From contig DAOSNS010000026.1 in assembly GCA_035373625.1 (NCBI GenBank), forward strand, positions 6,787 through 70,786: 64,000 nt of DNA, given 5' to 3'. This document shows positions 40,097 through 49,597 of the stretch, piece after piece. Made by a program: the position numbers and the translations under genes. Position 1 is the first letter of the stretch; each line of letters begins with the position of its first letter. The notes beneath the pieces are model-generated. The model saw nothing but the letters and a program-made list of their open reading frames with translations. It had not been told where the DNA came from and searched no databases. Source of the DNA: DSWT01 sp035373625. Its GTDB lineage: Bacteria; Chloroflexota; Anaerolineae; B4-G1; SLSP01.

Positions 40097-41500
40097 ATGA
40101 AAAAAGTTTTCACATGGATTCTCATAGTGGGCTTGATTGCCGGCGGCATCGCCGGTTTTCTCTGGTGGCGCAACAACCAGGCGGCACAGGCACAAAGCCA
40201 GAGCGTTCTGCGTACAGGCCAGGTCACGCGCGGCGATCTGAACGTCACGGTCGTCGCCAGCGGTAATGTGGCGGTCAAAAACAAGCTCGACCTGCGCTTT
40301 GAGACCGCCGGAATCGTCAGCCGCATCAACGTCAAGGTCAATCAACGGGTGCAGGCCGGCGAGGAACTGGCAAGCCTTTCAACGACGGATCTGGAGCACG
40401 CCGTGCAACAGGCCGAAATCGCCCTGGAACAGGCAAAACTCAATCGCGATATCCTCGCCAAACCGGCAGCAGAAGCCGATCTGGAACTGGCAAAGCTGAA
40501 CGTACAAAGCGCGGCGCAGGCGTTGGAAGCCGCGCGCCTGGGAAAACAGACGGCACAGGTTGACGCCGACGCGATGATCGTACAGGCGCAGCGCGCCCGC
40601 GAGAATGCCTTCAAGGATTACCGCGCCCGCGAAGGCACCCCCGAGGAAGAAAGCGCGCGCAAAAAATACGAAAACGCCGAAGAACAAGAACGCATCGCCC
40701 GCCTCAACGCCGAGGTCACCGTAAAGCAGGCGCAGGCGCAGTGGTTGACGGCTTACAGCCGCTATCAGCAGGCCGTCGAAAGCCTGCACAAGCTGGAACA
40801 GGGTCCCGATGAGCAACAACTCCGCCAGGCAGAGCTGCAAATCGAACAGGCACAGCTAAACCTGGAAAAGGCGCAGGCACAGTTGGCCGACGCCCGCCTG
40901 ACTGCTCCCTTTGCGGGGTTAATCACGGCGGTCAACGTGCAGGAAGGCTTGCAGGCGCTCCCCGGCGTGGCCGCCTTCACGCTTGTGGACGATTCGCAAT
41001 TCTACGTAGATGTGACGGTGGATGAAATTGACATCGGTAAGATTCGCATCGGGCAAACGGCCGAGATCACGCTGGACGCTTACCCGAAAGAAACGTTGCC
41101 CGGCGAAGTCGAAAGCATCGCGCCGGGAGCGTTGAATGTGGGCGGCATCGTCTCCTATCGGCTGCGGGTGCGCCTATCGCCTCCACTAGAGGGGACAGAG
41201 GGGAAGAATGTCGTGATCATCCGCGATGGTATGACCGCCAGTGTCCTCATCCGCACCGATGTGATCGAAAATGTGCTGCTCGTGCCCAACTGGGCGGTGC
41301 GGACAGACCAGTCCAGCGGTGAGACGGTGCTGTACTGTTATGTACTGCGCGCCGACGGCCTGCCGGAACGCCGCGACATCACCCGTGGACGCTACAATGA
41401 CACTTTGACCGAGGTGCTCTCCGGCTTACAGGAAGGCGAAACGGTCGCCCTCATCGCCGAAGAACGCACGCTGCTCGATTTGTCAACTTTTGGTCAATAG
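40097..41500 (+). CDS. periplasmic adaptor protein (HlyD/MacA-like), first of a tandem pair
   Basis: 467 residues. N-terminal membrane anchor ('FTWILIVGLIAGGIAGFLWW'), lipoyl-like half ('NVTVVASGNVAVKNKLDLRFETAG' region), a long alpha-hairpin (about 95-265, rich in Glu/Gln/Ala with 'QLRQAELQIEQAQLNLEKAQAQL' type heptads), second lipoyl half 'APFAGLITAVNVQEG' and a beta-barrel. GAGGAA before the ATG. Works with the MacB-type ATPase/permease downstream to move substrates outward. Confidence 0.87.
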   Translation: MKKVFTWILIVGLIAGGIAGFLWWRNNQAAQAQSQSVLRTGQVTRGDLNVTVVASGNVAVKNKLDLRFETAGIVSRINVKVNQRVQAGEELASLSTTDLEHAVQQAEIALEQAKLNRDILAKPAAEADLELAKLNVQSAAQALEAARLGKQTAQVDADAMIVQAQRARENAFKDYRAREGTPEEESARKKYENAEEQERIARLNAEVTVKQAQAQWLTAYSRYQQAVESLHKLEQGPDEQQLRQAELQIEQAQLNLEKAQAQLADARLTAPFAGLITAVNVQEGLQALPGVAAFTLVDDSQFYVDVTVDEIDIGKIRIGQTAEITLDAYPKETLPGEVESIAPGALNVGGIVSYRLRVRLSPPLEGTEGKNVVIIRDGMTASVLIRTDVIENVLLVPNWAVRTDQSSGETVLYCYVLRADGLPERRDITRGRYNDTLTEVLSGLQEGETVALIAEERTLLDLSTFGQ

Positions 41501-41559
41501 GCGTTGAACGTTCTGGCGTGTAAACGTTCAAATGAGTTTTCAAGGGAGTGGGTATTGCT

Positions 41560-42969
41560 ATGAAGAAAGGCATCTCGTGGTTCATAATCCTGGCGCTCAT
41601 CGCGGCGGGTGTTGGCGGCGTATTATGGTGGCGCAATCGTCAGGCGCAATCGCAGAGTGCGGCAAGCAGTATCCTGCGCACGGCCCAGGTCGAACGGGGA
41701 CAGTTGCTTATCACCGTGCCGGCCAGCGGCAACGTTTCCGTCAACCAACGCGCCAACCTCAACTTCAAAATGACGGGGGATGTGGCCGTGGTTGCCGTTG
41801 CGGTCGGCGAGCACGTCAAAGCCGGTCAGGAACTGGCACGGCTGGATACCGCCGCGCTGGAACGCGCCGTCAGGCAGGCGGAAATCGCGTTGGAACAGGC
41901 GCGCCTCAACCTCGCCATACTGCAAAAGCCTGTCAGCGAAGGGGACATCAAGCTGGCGGAACAGGCCATCCACAACGCGGCGCAATCCCTCGAAGTCGCG
42001 CGCAGCAGCAAGGAAGCGGCGACGGCACAGGCTAACCTGAGTCTCCGGCTGGCGCAAGAAATGCGCGATAAGACCGAGGAAGCCTACGAAAACACCATCG
42101 AAAGGCTCGAAAAATACGGGCAACCGCTGGCTTACGCGGCCGGCATCACGGCGGCCTATATGGAAGCGGACGGCAATGTCGGCATCACGCAGCTCAAAGC
42201 CGATTATCAGCTCCAACAAATCCAGAGCCAGTGGCTGTCGGCCTATCAGGCTTACCGGCAGGCGCAGCAAAACCTCGAAAAATTACAGGCCGGCCCCGAT
42301 ACGGACCGCCTCCGCCAGGCCGAGTTGCAGGTCGAGCAGGCACAATTGACCCTGACGCAGACACAGGAAACCCTGAGCAACGCCATCCTGGCGGCGCCCT
42401 TTGATGGCATCATCGCTGCCGTGAACATCCAGGCGGGCGCGCCGGCCCCCACCAATCTGCCGGCGATCACACTGCTGGACGATTCCCAATGGTACGTCGA
42501 GGTCAACGTAGACGAGATTGACATCGGCAGAGTCGCCGTAGGACAAGCCGTCAGTGTCACCCTGGACGCCAGCCCCCAAACGACGCTTCGGGGAACGGTA
42601 GAACGCATCGCGGCAACGTCAAGCAATGTCGGCGGCGTCATCGCCTACAAGCTGCGGGTGCTCCTGAAAGATGTCGGCACGACAACCATCCTGGACGGGA
42701 TGACCGCCAGCGTGCTGATCCAGGCGGACATCATCACCGATGTACTTATCGTCCCCAATTGGGCGATACGCACCGATCAGGCGACCGGCGAAACTTACGT
42801 CTACCGCGTCGAAAACGGGGTTCCGGTGCGCACCGCCATTACGACCGGCGAACGCAACGACACGCATACCATCATCATCACCGGCCTGGCCGAAGGTGAC
42901 ACGGTAGCCCTGGTGTCCGAGCAACGCAACCTTATGGAAATGCAAGGGCCACCTTCGACGGGACGCTAG
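41560..42969 (+). CDS. periplasmic adaptor protein (HlyD/MacA-like), second of a tandem pair
   Basis: 469 residues, a clear paralogue of the preceding gene across the full length: both start MKK, both have 'LWWRN' after the anchor, 'DEIDIG' and 'YKLRVLL/YRLRVRL', 'DGMTASVLI' and 'NWA(I/V)RTDQ'. ATG at 41560 with AAGGGAG upstream; a GTG at 41548 is too close to that site. Between the two genes lie AACGTT words. Probably a hetero-adaptor partner or duplicate. Confidence 0.87.
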   Translation: MKKGISWFIILALIAAGVGGVLWWRNRQAQSQSAASSILRTAQVERGQLLITVPASGNVSVNQRANLNFKMTGDVAVVAVAVGEHVKAGQELARLDTAALERAVRQAEIALEQARLNLAILQKPVSEGDIKLAEQAIHNAAQSLEVARSSKEAATAQANLSLRLAQEMRDKTEEAYENTIERLEKYGQPLAYAAGITAAYMEADGNVGITQLKADYQLQQIQSQWLSAYQAYRQAQQNLEKLQAGPDTDRLRQAELQVEQAQLTLTQTQETLSNAILAAPFDGIIAAVNIQAGAPAPTNLPAITLLDDSQWYVEVNVDEIDIGRVAVGQAVSVTLDASPQTTLRGTVERIAATSSNVGGVIAYKLRVLLKDVGTTTILDGMTASVLIQADIITDVLIVPNWAIRTDQATGETYVYRVENGVPVRTAITTGERNDTHTIIITGLAEGDTVALVSEQRNLMEMQGPPSTGR

Positions 42970-42978
42970 GAGGCGGGG

Positions 42979-43758
42979 ATGGACAAGCGCAAAACCGTCA
43001 TCTGGATCGAAAACATGCATAAAGTCTACAAGATGGGCACCAACGAAGTTCATGCCTTGCGCGGCGTTTCGTTAGGCGTGTTTGAAGGTGAAATTGTGGC
43101 GATTATGGGACCTTCCGGCTCCGGGAAATCTACGTTGATGAACATCCTCGGCTGTCTCGATCAGCCCACGTGGGGTCAATACATCCTTGATGGCAAAGAC
43201 GTGAGCAAAATGAGCGACGACGACCTGGCCGAGGTGCGCAATCGCAAAGTGGGGTTCGTCTTCCAGAGCTTCAACCTGCTGCCGCGCACCACGGCGCTGG
43301 ACAATGTCGTCTTGCCCCTCGTCTACGCCGGCATCGGTCTCCGCGAACGCCGCCTGCGCGCCAAAAAGGTGCTGGAAGCCGTGGGGTTGGGTGAGCGTCT
43401 GCACCACACCCCTAATGAATTGTCCGGCGGTCAGCAGCAACGGGTCGCCATTGCCCGCGCGCTGGTCAACGAGCCGGCCATCATCCTCGCCGATGAGCCA
43501 ACCGGCAACCTGGATAGCACCTCCGGGCAGGAAGTGATGGCGATCCTGCAACAGCTCAACCGCGAGCAAGGCATCACCATCGTCCTGGTGACGCACGACC
43601 CACGCATCGGCCATCACGCACAGCGCATCATCCATCTGTTCGACGGGAAAGTGCTCAAAGAGGAATATGTCGCCGAACCGATCCAGGCCCGCAGCAGCCC
43701 GCCTGAGGATACTGCGCCGGCCTACGATCCGGCCTACCTTGAGGAGGCGACAGCATGA
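42979..43758 (+). CDS. ABC transporter ATPase (MacB/LolD type)
   Basis: 259 residues. Walker A 'GPSGSGKSTLMN', Q loop 'FVFQSFNLLP', signature 'LSGGQQQRVAIARAL', Walker B 'IILADEPTGNLD', H loop 'VTHD'. The 'FQSFNLLPRTTALDNVVLPL' run is typical of the MacB/LolD/FtsE group. The C-terminal ~30 residues are an extra Pro/Ala/Glu-rich tail. Powers the following permease. Confidence 0.93.
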   Translation: MDKRKTVIWIENMHKVYKMGTNEVHALRGVSLGVFEGEIVAIMGPSGSGKSTLMNILGCLDQPTWGQYILDGKDVSKMSDDDLAEVRNRKVGFVFQSFNLLPRTTALDNVVLPLVYAGIGLRERRLRAKKVLEAVGLGERLHHTPNELSGGQQQRVAIARALVNEPAIILADEPTGNLDSTSGQEVMAILQQLNREQGITIVLVTHDPRIGHHAQRIIHLFDGKVLKEEYVAEPIQARSSPPEDTAPAYDPAYLEEATA

Positions 43759-44990
43759 AACTCCTGGAAAGCCTCCGGCTGGCGATGAAGGCGCTTGCCG
43801 CCAACAAACTCCGCGCGGCGCTGACCATGCTCGGCATCATCATCGGCGTCGGTGCCGTCATCACGCTGATGTCGGCGGGTGAGGGTGTGCAAGCCTACAT
43901 CACCAAACAATTTCAATCCATCGGCAGCAACCTGTTTTTCATCATCCCCGGCTCCTTTGAGCAGGAGCTAAAGCGGCCGGCCTATCTAACGCTGAAAGAT
44001 GCCGAGGCCCTGCGCAATGTGGCCGAAGCGCCGCATGTGTTGCGCGTGGCCCCGCTCCTGCAGGGCAGCGCGCGGGTCACCACACCGGGGAAAGACAAAG
44101 TCGTGGACGTGAACGGCGTCACCGAAGACTATGCCGCCGTGCGCGACTGGGGGACCAGCGTCGGAACGTTTATCACAGCGGCGGATAATCAGGGTCAGGC
44201 GCGCATCGCCATCCTGGGAAAGAAAACCGCCGATTACTTCTTCCCGGATTTTACCGATCCTAGCGGTGAGGTTATCCGCATCAACGGCGTGCCCTTCCGC
44301 GTCGCCGGCGTAATGGAGGAACGCGGCGGCAGCAACTTCCGCAGCGAAGACGAGGTCATCTTCATCCCCTTGAGCACGGCGCTGAGCCGCATTTTTCCCC
44401 GGCGCACCAACACGGGTGAGCCACGCCTCACGTTCATCTACGTGCAGGCCGTCTCCGAGGAGCGCATGAACGCGGCGATCGAGGAAGTCGCGCAAATCCT
44501 GCGCCAACGGCATCGCATCGCTCCCGGTGAACCCGATGATTTCACGGCGATCAGCCAATCGGAGATTCTAGGGACTTTCCAGCAGATTACCGGCGTGTTG
44601 ACCGTCTTCCTGGGCGCGATTGCGGGGATCAGCCTGCTCGTCGGCGGAATCGGCATTATGAACATTATGCTTGTCTCGGTGACGGAGCGCACCCGCGAAA
44701 TCGGCCTGCGCAAGGCCGTGGGCGCGCGTCGGCGCGACATTCTGGCGCAGTTCCTCACCGAAGCCGTCATGCTCGCGCTGACCGGCGGGATCATCGGCAT
44801 CCTGCTCGGCGCTGCGGGGGCGGCGATCGTCTCATACGTACTGCGGAACGAGGGATTCCGTGCCATCGTCACCGTCAATGCCGTGCTGTTGGCGACGGCG
44901 TTCTCGGCCGCCGTGGGGCTGTTCTTCGGCATCTATCCGGCGCAACGCGCTGCGGCGCTGAACCCGATTGACGCTCTGCGCTACGAATAA
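43755..44990 (+). CDS. MacB-type ABC transporter permease (FtsX domain)
   Basis: 411 residues. N-terminal helix ('RAALTMLGIIIGVGAVITL'), large periplasmic MacB_PCD region (about 45-280), then three C-terminal helices with 'VSVTERTREIGLRKAVGARRRDI', the FtsX signature (shortened: TREIGLRKAVGA). ATG overlaps the ATPase stop as ATGA. With the two adaptors it makes a MacAB-like tripartite or mechanotransmission system; substrate unknown. Confidence 0.92.
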   Translation: MKLLESLRLAMKALAANKLRAALTMLGIIIGVGAVITLMSAGEGVQAYITKQFQSIGSNLFFIIPGSFEQELKRPAYLTLKDAEALRNVAEAPHVLRVAPLLQGSARVTTPGKDKVVDVNGVTEDYAAVRDWGTSVGTFITAADNQGQARIAILGKKTADYFFPDFTDPSGEVIRINGVPFRVAGVMEERGGSNFRSEDEVIFIPLSTALSRIFPRRTNTGEPRLTFIYVQAVSEERMNAAIEEVAQILRQRHRIAPGEPDDFTAISQSEILGTFQQITGVLTVFLGAIAGISLLVGGIGIMNIMLVSVTERTREIGLRKAVGARRRDILAQFLTEAVMLALTGGIIGILLGAAGAAIVSYVLRNEGFRAIVTVNAVLLATAFSAAVGLFFGIYPAQRAAALNPIDALRYE

Positions 44991-45038
44991 TCCAAGACTT
45001 TATCATTGACGAATAATCGCTTTCTGTGAGAAAACGAC

Positions 45039-45044
45039 TATAAT
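45039..45044 (+). promoter_or_regulatory. -10 element upstream of the DUF4258 gene
   Basis: Perfect TATAAT 36 bases before the GTG at 45080; no matching -35 hexamer at normal spacing. An ATCCGTCAGAA word (45052-45062) lies between them. Confidence 0.4.
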
Positions 45045-45079
45045 AACGGCAATCCGTCAGAACACGTGGAGCAGCCGAA

Positions 45080-45403
45080 GTGATCATCAACGACACGGAA
45101 GACTTGCTTTCGCGCTGGAAACGTTTGCGGGTATCGGACCATGCCCTGCGCGAGGCTTACAAAGAGGGGCTGCGGGGCAGGGACATTCTGCATGCGATCT
45201 TCAACGGGCAGATTGTCGAGCACTACCCCAAGCGCCGTCGTCTGTTGATTGCCGGGCCGGTCGTTCAGTATCCTCTGCCGATCCACGTTGTCTGCGACTA
45301 TACCGATAAAAGCGAATTGGTCGCCGTGACCGTTTATATTCCGAATCGCCCCCGTTGGATCAACGAACGCATCCGGGGTATGATGCCCGGCCCGGTCTCG
45401 TAG
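45080..45403 (+). CDS. DUF4258 domain protein
   Basis: 107 residues. DUF4258 pattern: 'VSDHALREAYKEGLRGRDIL' (conserved His), 'AIFNGQIVEHYPKRRRLLI', 'PIHVVCDY', 'AVTVYIPNRPRW'. The family is small and basic and often occurs next to YgiT-like zinc-finger genes in putative toxin-antitoxin pairs; no such partner is present. GTG start with GGAG nine bases before. Convergent with the following minus-strand gene. Confidence 0.72.
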   Translation: MIINDTEDLLSRWKRLRVSDHALREAYKEGLRGRDILHAIFNGQIVEHYPKRRRLLIAGPVVQYPLPIHVVCDYTDKSELVAVTVYIPNRPRWINERIRGMMPGPVS

Positions 45404-45433
45404 TCACATCATCAGCTTTAACCGGTGAGTTTT

Positions 45434-46537
45434 TTATAGCCTCATCGCCGTGGATTGCGACAATTCCAATACCTCATCGGCGGTCACTTCGCGATCCAGC
45501 TTCTCGGAAAGATAAATCCCCTCGGAAATCAACATGGTGTTGAGCGCGACCTCGGCTGTCGGCAGCAGGGCGACACGGCCTTGTAACGCCGCGACCCAGT
45601 GATGTTGTGAGCTGTCGTACACATCGCCGACTTCATGGACGTTGTGCAGGCGATAGTCGAACTGTCCCAGGTCGGCTGCGCCGTTGATCGCCAGGTCGCC
45701 GATGTTGAAGTAGTAACCGAACGGCTCCAACCGCACCCCACCCTGCGACCCGACGATGTACGAGCCTTCAAAGCCGTCCAGGTGGATGGCCCACGCCTCG
45801 ATGATGTCCAGCGCGATGTTGTTTTCCAGACGCACAAAACCCATCCCCAGTTCTTCCACGTTGTAGCCGCTGATTTCCAGCCGGCGCGGGTCAATAGGCG
45901 TTTCCTGATAGGTCTTACCGGTAATGCGCAGGACTTTGGGATTGTCCAGCAGATAGAGGATGTTGGCAATGTGATACACCCCCATATCGTAAAACGCGCC
46001 GCCGCCGGAATTGTGTTTTTGGACGAAGGCGGGCGTGCCGTAACCGTCCACATAGGGGCGTCCCCGCCGTCGGAAGCCGGTCGAGCGCGCATGGTAAATT
46101 TTGCCCAAATGCCCGCCGTCAATGAGATATTTGGCGGCCTTTGTTTCTTTACTGTAGAGCGTGCTCAACTGGATATGCAACATTTTGCCTGTGGCTTTGG
46201 CGGTTTCCACCATCTTCACGCCGTCGGTGTAGGCGCCGGCGATGGGCTTCTCGCAGTAGACATGCTTGCCGGCCTCCAATGCAGCCACGGTCACGGGCAT
46301 GTGCAGATTGTTGTGCAAACACACGTCCACGGCGACAATGTCATCGCGCCGCAAGAGTTCGCGGAAATCCGTGTACGTGTTGGGGATACCGAATTCCTGC
46401 GCCACGCGCTCCAGTTCCGCCGCGTTGATGTCGGCTGCCGCCACCATTTCCACGCCTTCGATCTTCTGGTAATTCCGCAAGTGACTCTTCCCGATTTGTC
46501 CAACCCCGATGATACCCAAACGCACTTTGTCTGCCAT
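45434..46537 (-). CDS. Gfo/Idh/MocA family oxidoreductase
   Basis: 367 residues. N-terminal Rossmann fold 'GIIGVGQIGKSHLRNY', then 'YCEKPIAGAYTDG' (the EKP catalytic lysine motif) and the C-terminal alpha/beta domain with 'GGAFYDMGVYHI'. Such enzymes use NAD(P) on sugars, inositols or similar. AGGAG before the ATG and an 18-base gap from the AI-2E gene suggest they share a transcript. Substrate unknown. Confidence 0.9.
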   Translation of the reverse strand: MADKVRLGIIGVGQIGKSHLRNYQKIEGVEMVAAADINAAELERVAQEFGIPNTYTDFRELLRRDDIVAVDVCLHNNLHMPVTVAALEAGKHVYCEKPIAGAYTDGVKMVETAKATGKMLHIQLSTLYSKETKAAKYLIDGGHLGKIYHARSTGFRRRGRPYVDGYGTPAFVQKHNSGGGAFYDMGVYHIANILYLLDNPKVLRITGKTYQETPIDPRRLEISGYNVEELGMGFVRLENNIALDIIEAWAIHLDGFEGSYIVGSQGGVRLEPFGYYFNIGDLAINGAADLGQFDYRLHNVHEVGDVYDSSQHHWVAALQGRVALLPTAEVALNTMLISEGIYLSEKLDREVTADEVLELSQSTAMRL

Positions 46538-46555
46538 AGTTTTTCTCCTAACCCT

Positions 46556-47725
46556 TCATACCTGTATATCAAATGTCTCGGCGCTCCATACCTTCGCCAA
46601 AGCCTCGGCCGGCGAAAGTGGAGTTTCTTCAAGGCGATAGTAAATGTAGCGGAACAAATCTCGCAGCACGGCGGTCACGACCGGCGCGAGAAACAGGCCC
46701 ACCAGGCCACCTAACTCGCTGCCGATGACCAACACCACCATCACCAGCACCGGATGGAGTTGCACGCTCCGTCCCAGCACCCGTGGGGTGATGAAGATGT
46801 TCTCGATCTGTTGGATGACGACGGCGTAGATCGTCGTTACCAACGCCAGCGTGGGATCCTGGGCCAGCGCCACCAAAATCGCCGGAATCGCGCCGAGGAT
46901 TGGGCCGATGTTCGGGATCAATTCAAAAAGGCCGGCAATGACGCCGAGAATCAGGGCAAACTGCACCCCGGCAATCCCGAAGAAAATCGTCGAGACCGAA
47001 CCAATGATCAAAGCCAGCAGAAGTTGCCCGCGCAAGTAGGAAGCAAAAACCGCGTCAACGAGTGCGGCAATCTTCAAAACATCCTCGCGGATCGAGGCCG
47101 GGATCGAACGCACGAACGTCTGGCTCAGCTTACGAGAATCCAACAGCATGTAGAAAGTCCAGAAGGGGATGATCAGGATGGCCAGTAAAAGGCTGAACGT
47201 GTAAGAGATCACCACCGCCGTACCGCCTACGGCTTGCTGGATGATCTTGCCCACCTGCGCGCCGAATTTGGTGATGTTTTCATCAATCTGCACGCGCACC
47301 TGCTCCGGCAACAGGCGGTATTGCTCAACGACATTTTCACCGAGCCGGTAGATGTACCGCCAGATCGTATCCCTGGCGGCCCACAACGCCTTGCCCTGGT
47401 CAATCAACATCGGTACGAACACCGAGAAGAAGCCCACCAGGGTCGCCAGCACCAGCAGGTACACCAGCCCTATCGCCAGGCCGCGCGCGGCGCGTCGCAA
47501 AAATCTCAAGTGCCGGCGCCGGCTCAACCACAAAAAGCCGCGCTCGAAAAATCTGACCAGCGGCGCCAGCACGTAGGCCAGCACCAGGCCAAAGATGTAA
47601 GGGATCAGGACCGTCCGCGCCGTCCAAACCGCCAGCCCGATGATCACCAGCGCGACCAGCACCAGGATCAATTGCTTACGCCGCGATATGGGAATCCGCC
47701 GCCAGGCATCACCGATTGAACTCAT
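46556..47725 (-). CDS. AI-2E transporter family (PerM-like) membrane protein
   Basis: 389 residues, about seven to eight membrane helices. Family features: 'TVLIPYIFGLVLAYVLAPLV' at the N-terminus, 'LLPEQVRVQIDENI' amphipathic region, and 'GLFELIPNIGPILGAIPAIL' plus 'NIFITPRVLGRSVQLHP' in the C-terminal half (cited as short cores). Members export AI-2, act as Na+/H+ antiporters or have unknown roles. Follows lepA by 11 bases. ATG at 47725 preferred; a TTG overlapping the lepA stop is possible. Confidence 0.88.
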   Translation of the reverse strand: MSSIGDAWRRIPISRRKQLILVLVALVIIGLAVWTARTVLIPYIFGLVLAYVLAPLVRFFERGFLWLSRRRHLRFLRRAARGLAIGLVYLLVLATLVGFFSVFVPMLIDQGKALWAARDTIWRYIYRLGENVVEQYRLLPEQVRVQIDENITKFGAQVGKIIQQAVGGTAVVISYTFSLLLAILIIPFWTFYMLLDSRKLSQTFVRSIPASIREDVLKIAALVDAVFASYLRGQLLLALIIGSVSTIFFGIAGVQFALILGVIAGLFELIPNIGPILGAIPAILVALAQDPTLALVTTIYAVVIQQIENIFITPRVLGRSVQLHPVLVMVVLVIGSELGGLVGLFLAPVVTAVLRDLFRYIYYRLEETPLSPAEALAKVWSAETFDIQV

Positions 47726-47736
47726 ACCCCCCTCTC

Positions 47737-49551
47737 TCAATCTTCATCCAGCCGCAACATCGCCAGGAACGCCTCCTGCGGGATGATGACGTTCCCCAAT
47801 GCCTTCATACGTTTCTTCCCGGCCTTTTGTTTCTCCAGCAGTTTGCGCTTGCGGGTGACGTCACCGCCGTAGCACTTCGCCAACACATCCTTGCGCAACG
47901 CCTGCACGTTCACACGCGCGATCACTTTTCCACCGACAACCGCTTGAATCGGCACCTCGAACAATTGACGCGGGATGACTTCTTTCATCTTGCGGATGAG
48001 CAACGAACCTTTCTCGTAGGCTTTATCACGGTGGACGATGATCGCCAGCGCGTCCACCGGTTCTTTGTTGACCAGCACATCCACCTTCACCAAATCATCG
48101 GCGCGATAGCTATCGAAGGTGTAATCCATCGAAGCGTAGCCGCGCGTGGCCGACTTGAGACGGTCATGCAAATCAATCACCATCTCGGCCAGCGGCGTCT
48201 CGAAGGTGAGCAAGACACGCTGTTGATCCAGGGTTTCGGTCAACAAGAGTGTGCCACGCTTGCGGCGGAAGATTTCCATAATGACGCCCAAATACTCGGT
48301 CGGCGTGATGACCTGCACTTTCATCCACGGCTCGCGGACTTCCTGAATGACCGACGGATCGGGCAAGTCGGCCGGGCGGTGGATTTCGATTTCATCGCCG
48401 TTGGTCAACAACACCTGGTAAGCCACGCTCGGCGCGGTCACCACCAGGTCTTGTCCGTACTCGCGCTCCAGGCGTTCCTGCACGATGATCATGTGGAACA
48501 GACCCAAGAAGCCACAGCGGAAACCGAATTGCAGCGCCTGCGATGTTTCGGGCTGATAGGTGAGCGATGCGTCGTTGAGTTGGAGCTTTTCCAGGGCGTC
48601 CCGCAGGCTCTCATAATCATCGGCTTCCGAAGGATACAGGCTGGCAAAGACCATCGGTTTGGCCGGCCGATAGCCGGGCAGCGGTTCCGCCGCCGGCCGA
48701 CGTTGTTCGGTGATGGTGTCGCCGACGCGCGCTTCACGCACCGATTTGAAGCCGGTGGCGATGTAGCCCACCTCGCCGGCCGAGAGCTGCTCAACCGGCT
48801 CCATCCCCGGCCTGAAGACACCGATTTCTACCGGGTCAGTCTTCGCACCGGTCGCCATCATCAACAGCGGTGTCGTCACGGTCACCCGACCTTCATAAAG
48901 CCGCACGTAAGCCACCACACCCTTGTAAGAGTCATAGTGCGAATCGAAAACCAGAGCACGCAGCGGTGCTTCCACATCCGTGACCTTTGGCGGCGGCACG
49001 CGGTCCACAATCGCCTGCAACAGAGCGTTGATGTTCGTGCCCTCTTTCGCCGAAACGGCAACCACATCCTGCACCGGAACGCCCAACAACTCGGCGACCT
49101 CACGGGAAACTTTTTCCACATTGGCCGTCGCCAGATCAATTTTATTGATCACGGGGATGATCTCCAGGTCGTTCTCCAACGCCAGATACAGGTTCGCCAG
49201 CGTCTGCGCTTCGATCCCCTGGGTGGCGTCCACCACCAACAGAGCGCCTTCACAGGCCGCCAGCGCCCGGCTCACCTCATAGGCAAAGTCCACGTGACCG
49301 GGTGTGTCAATTAGATTCAGCTCGTATTCCTTACCATCGGCGGCGACCCAGTGCATCTGTACCGCCGAGGCTTTGATCGTCACGCCCTTCTCACGTTCCA
49401 AATCCATACTATCGAGCACTTGCGATTGCCCGCTGGCGAATTTCCGCGATTCCACCGTGCCGGTCACTTCCAACAACCGGTCGGCCAGGGTGGATTTGCC
49501 GTGGTCTATATGAGCAATAATGCTGAAATTGCGAATATGTTGCGGATCCAT
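47737..49551 (-). CDS. lepA: elongation factor 4 (LepA)
   Basis: 604 residues, full length. GTPase motifs 'AHIDHGKSTLADRL', 'DTPGHVDFAYEV', 'NKIDLATA'; LepA-specific C-terminus including 'YASMDYTFDSYRADDLVKVDV' (shortened: GYASMDYTF) and 'CYGGDVTRKRKLLEKQK'. Ribosomal GTPase that back-translocates or aids assembly. It may lead an operon with the AI-2E and Gfo/Idh/MocA genes. AAGGGAGAAGG precedes the ATG. Confidence 0.95.
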   Translation of the reverse strand: MDPQHIRNFSIIAHIDHGKSTLADRLLEVTGTVESRKFASGQSQVLDSMDLEREKGVTIKASAVQMHWVAADGKEYELNLIDTPGHVDFAYEVSRALAACEGALLVVDATQGIEAQTLANLYLALENDLEIIPVINKIDLATANVEKVSREVAELLGVPVQDVVAVSAKEGTNINALLQAIVDRVPPPKVTDVEAPLRALVFDSHYDSYKGVVAYVRLYEGRVTVTTPLLMMATGAKTDPVEIGVFRPGMEPVEQLSAGEVGYIATGFKSVREARVGDTITEQRRPAAEPLPGYRPAKPMVFASLYPSEADDYESLRDALEKLQLNDASLTYQPETSQALQFGFRCGFLGLFHMIIVQERLEREYGQDLVVTAPSVAYQVLLTNGDEIEIHRPADLPDPSVIQEVREPWMKVQVITPTEYLGVIMEIFRRKRGTLLLTETLDQQRVLLTFETPLAEMVIDLHDRLKSATRGYASMDYTFDSYRADDLVKVDVLVNKEPVDALAIIVHRDKAYEKGSLLIRKMKEVIPRQLFEVPIQAVVGGKVIARVNVQALRKDVLAKCYGGDVTRKRKLLEKQKAGKKRMKALGNVIIPQEAFLAMLRLDED

Positions 49552-49564
49552 CCTTCTCCCTTAA

Positions 49565-49597
49565 TGTGTGAACGTTTCAACGTTTGAACGTTCTAAC
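49565..49597. repeat. AACGTT word array between tlyA and lepA
   Basis: Three words, GAACGTTTCAACGTTTGAACG then TTCTAACC, at 7-8 base spacing; the array runs into the 3' end of tlyA (stop at 49577). Confidence 0.55.

Noticed and set aside
45434..47725. Quorum-sensing (AI-2) function for the region
   Set aside because: The AI-2E family name alone is not evidence; no luxS or lsr genes are present.
47716..49314. Long plus-strand open frame opposite lepA
   Set aside because: Shadow; lepA is highly conserved on the other strand.
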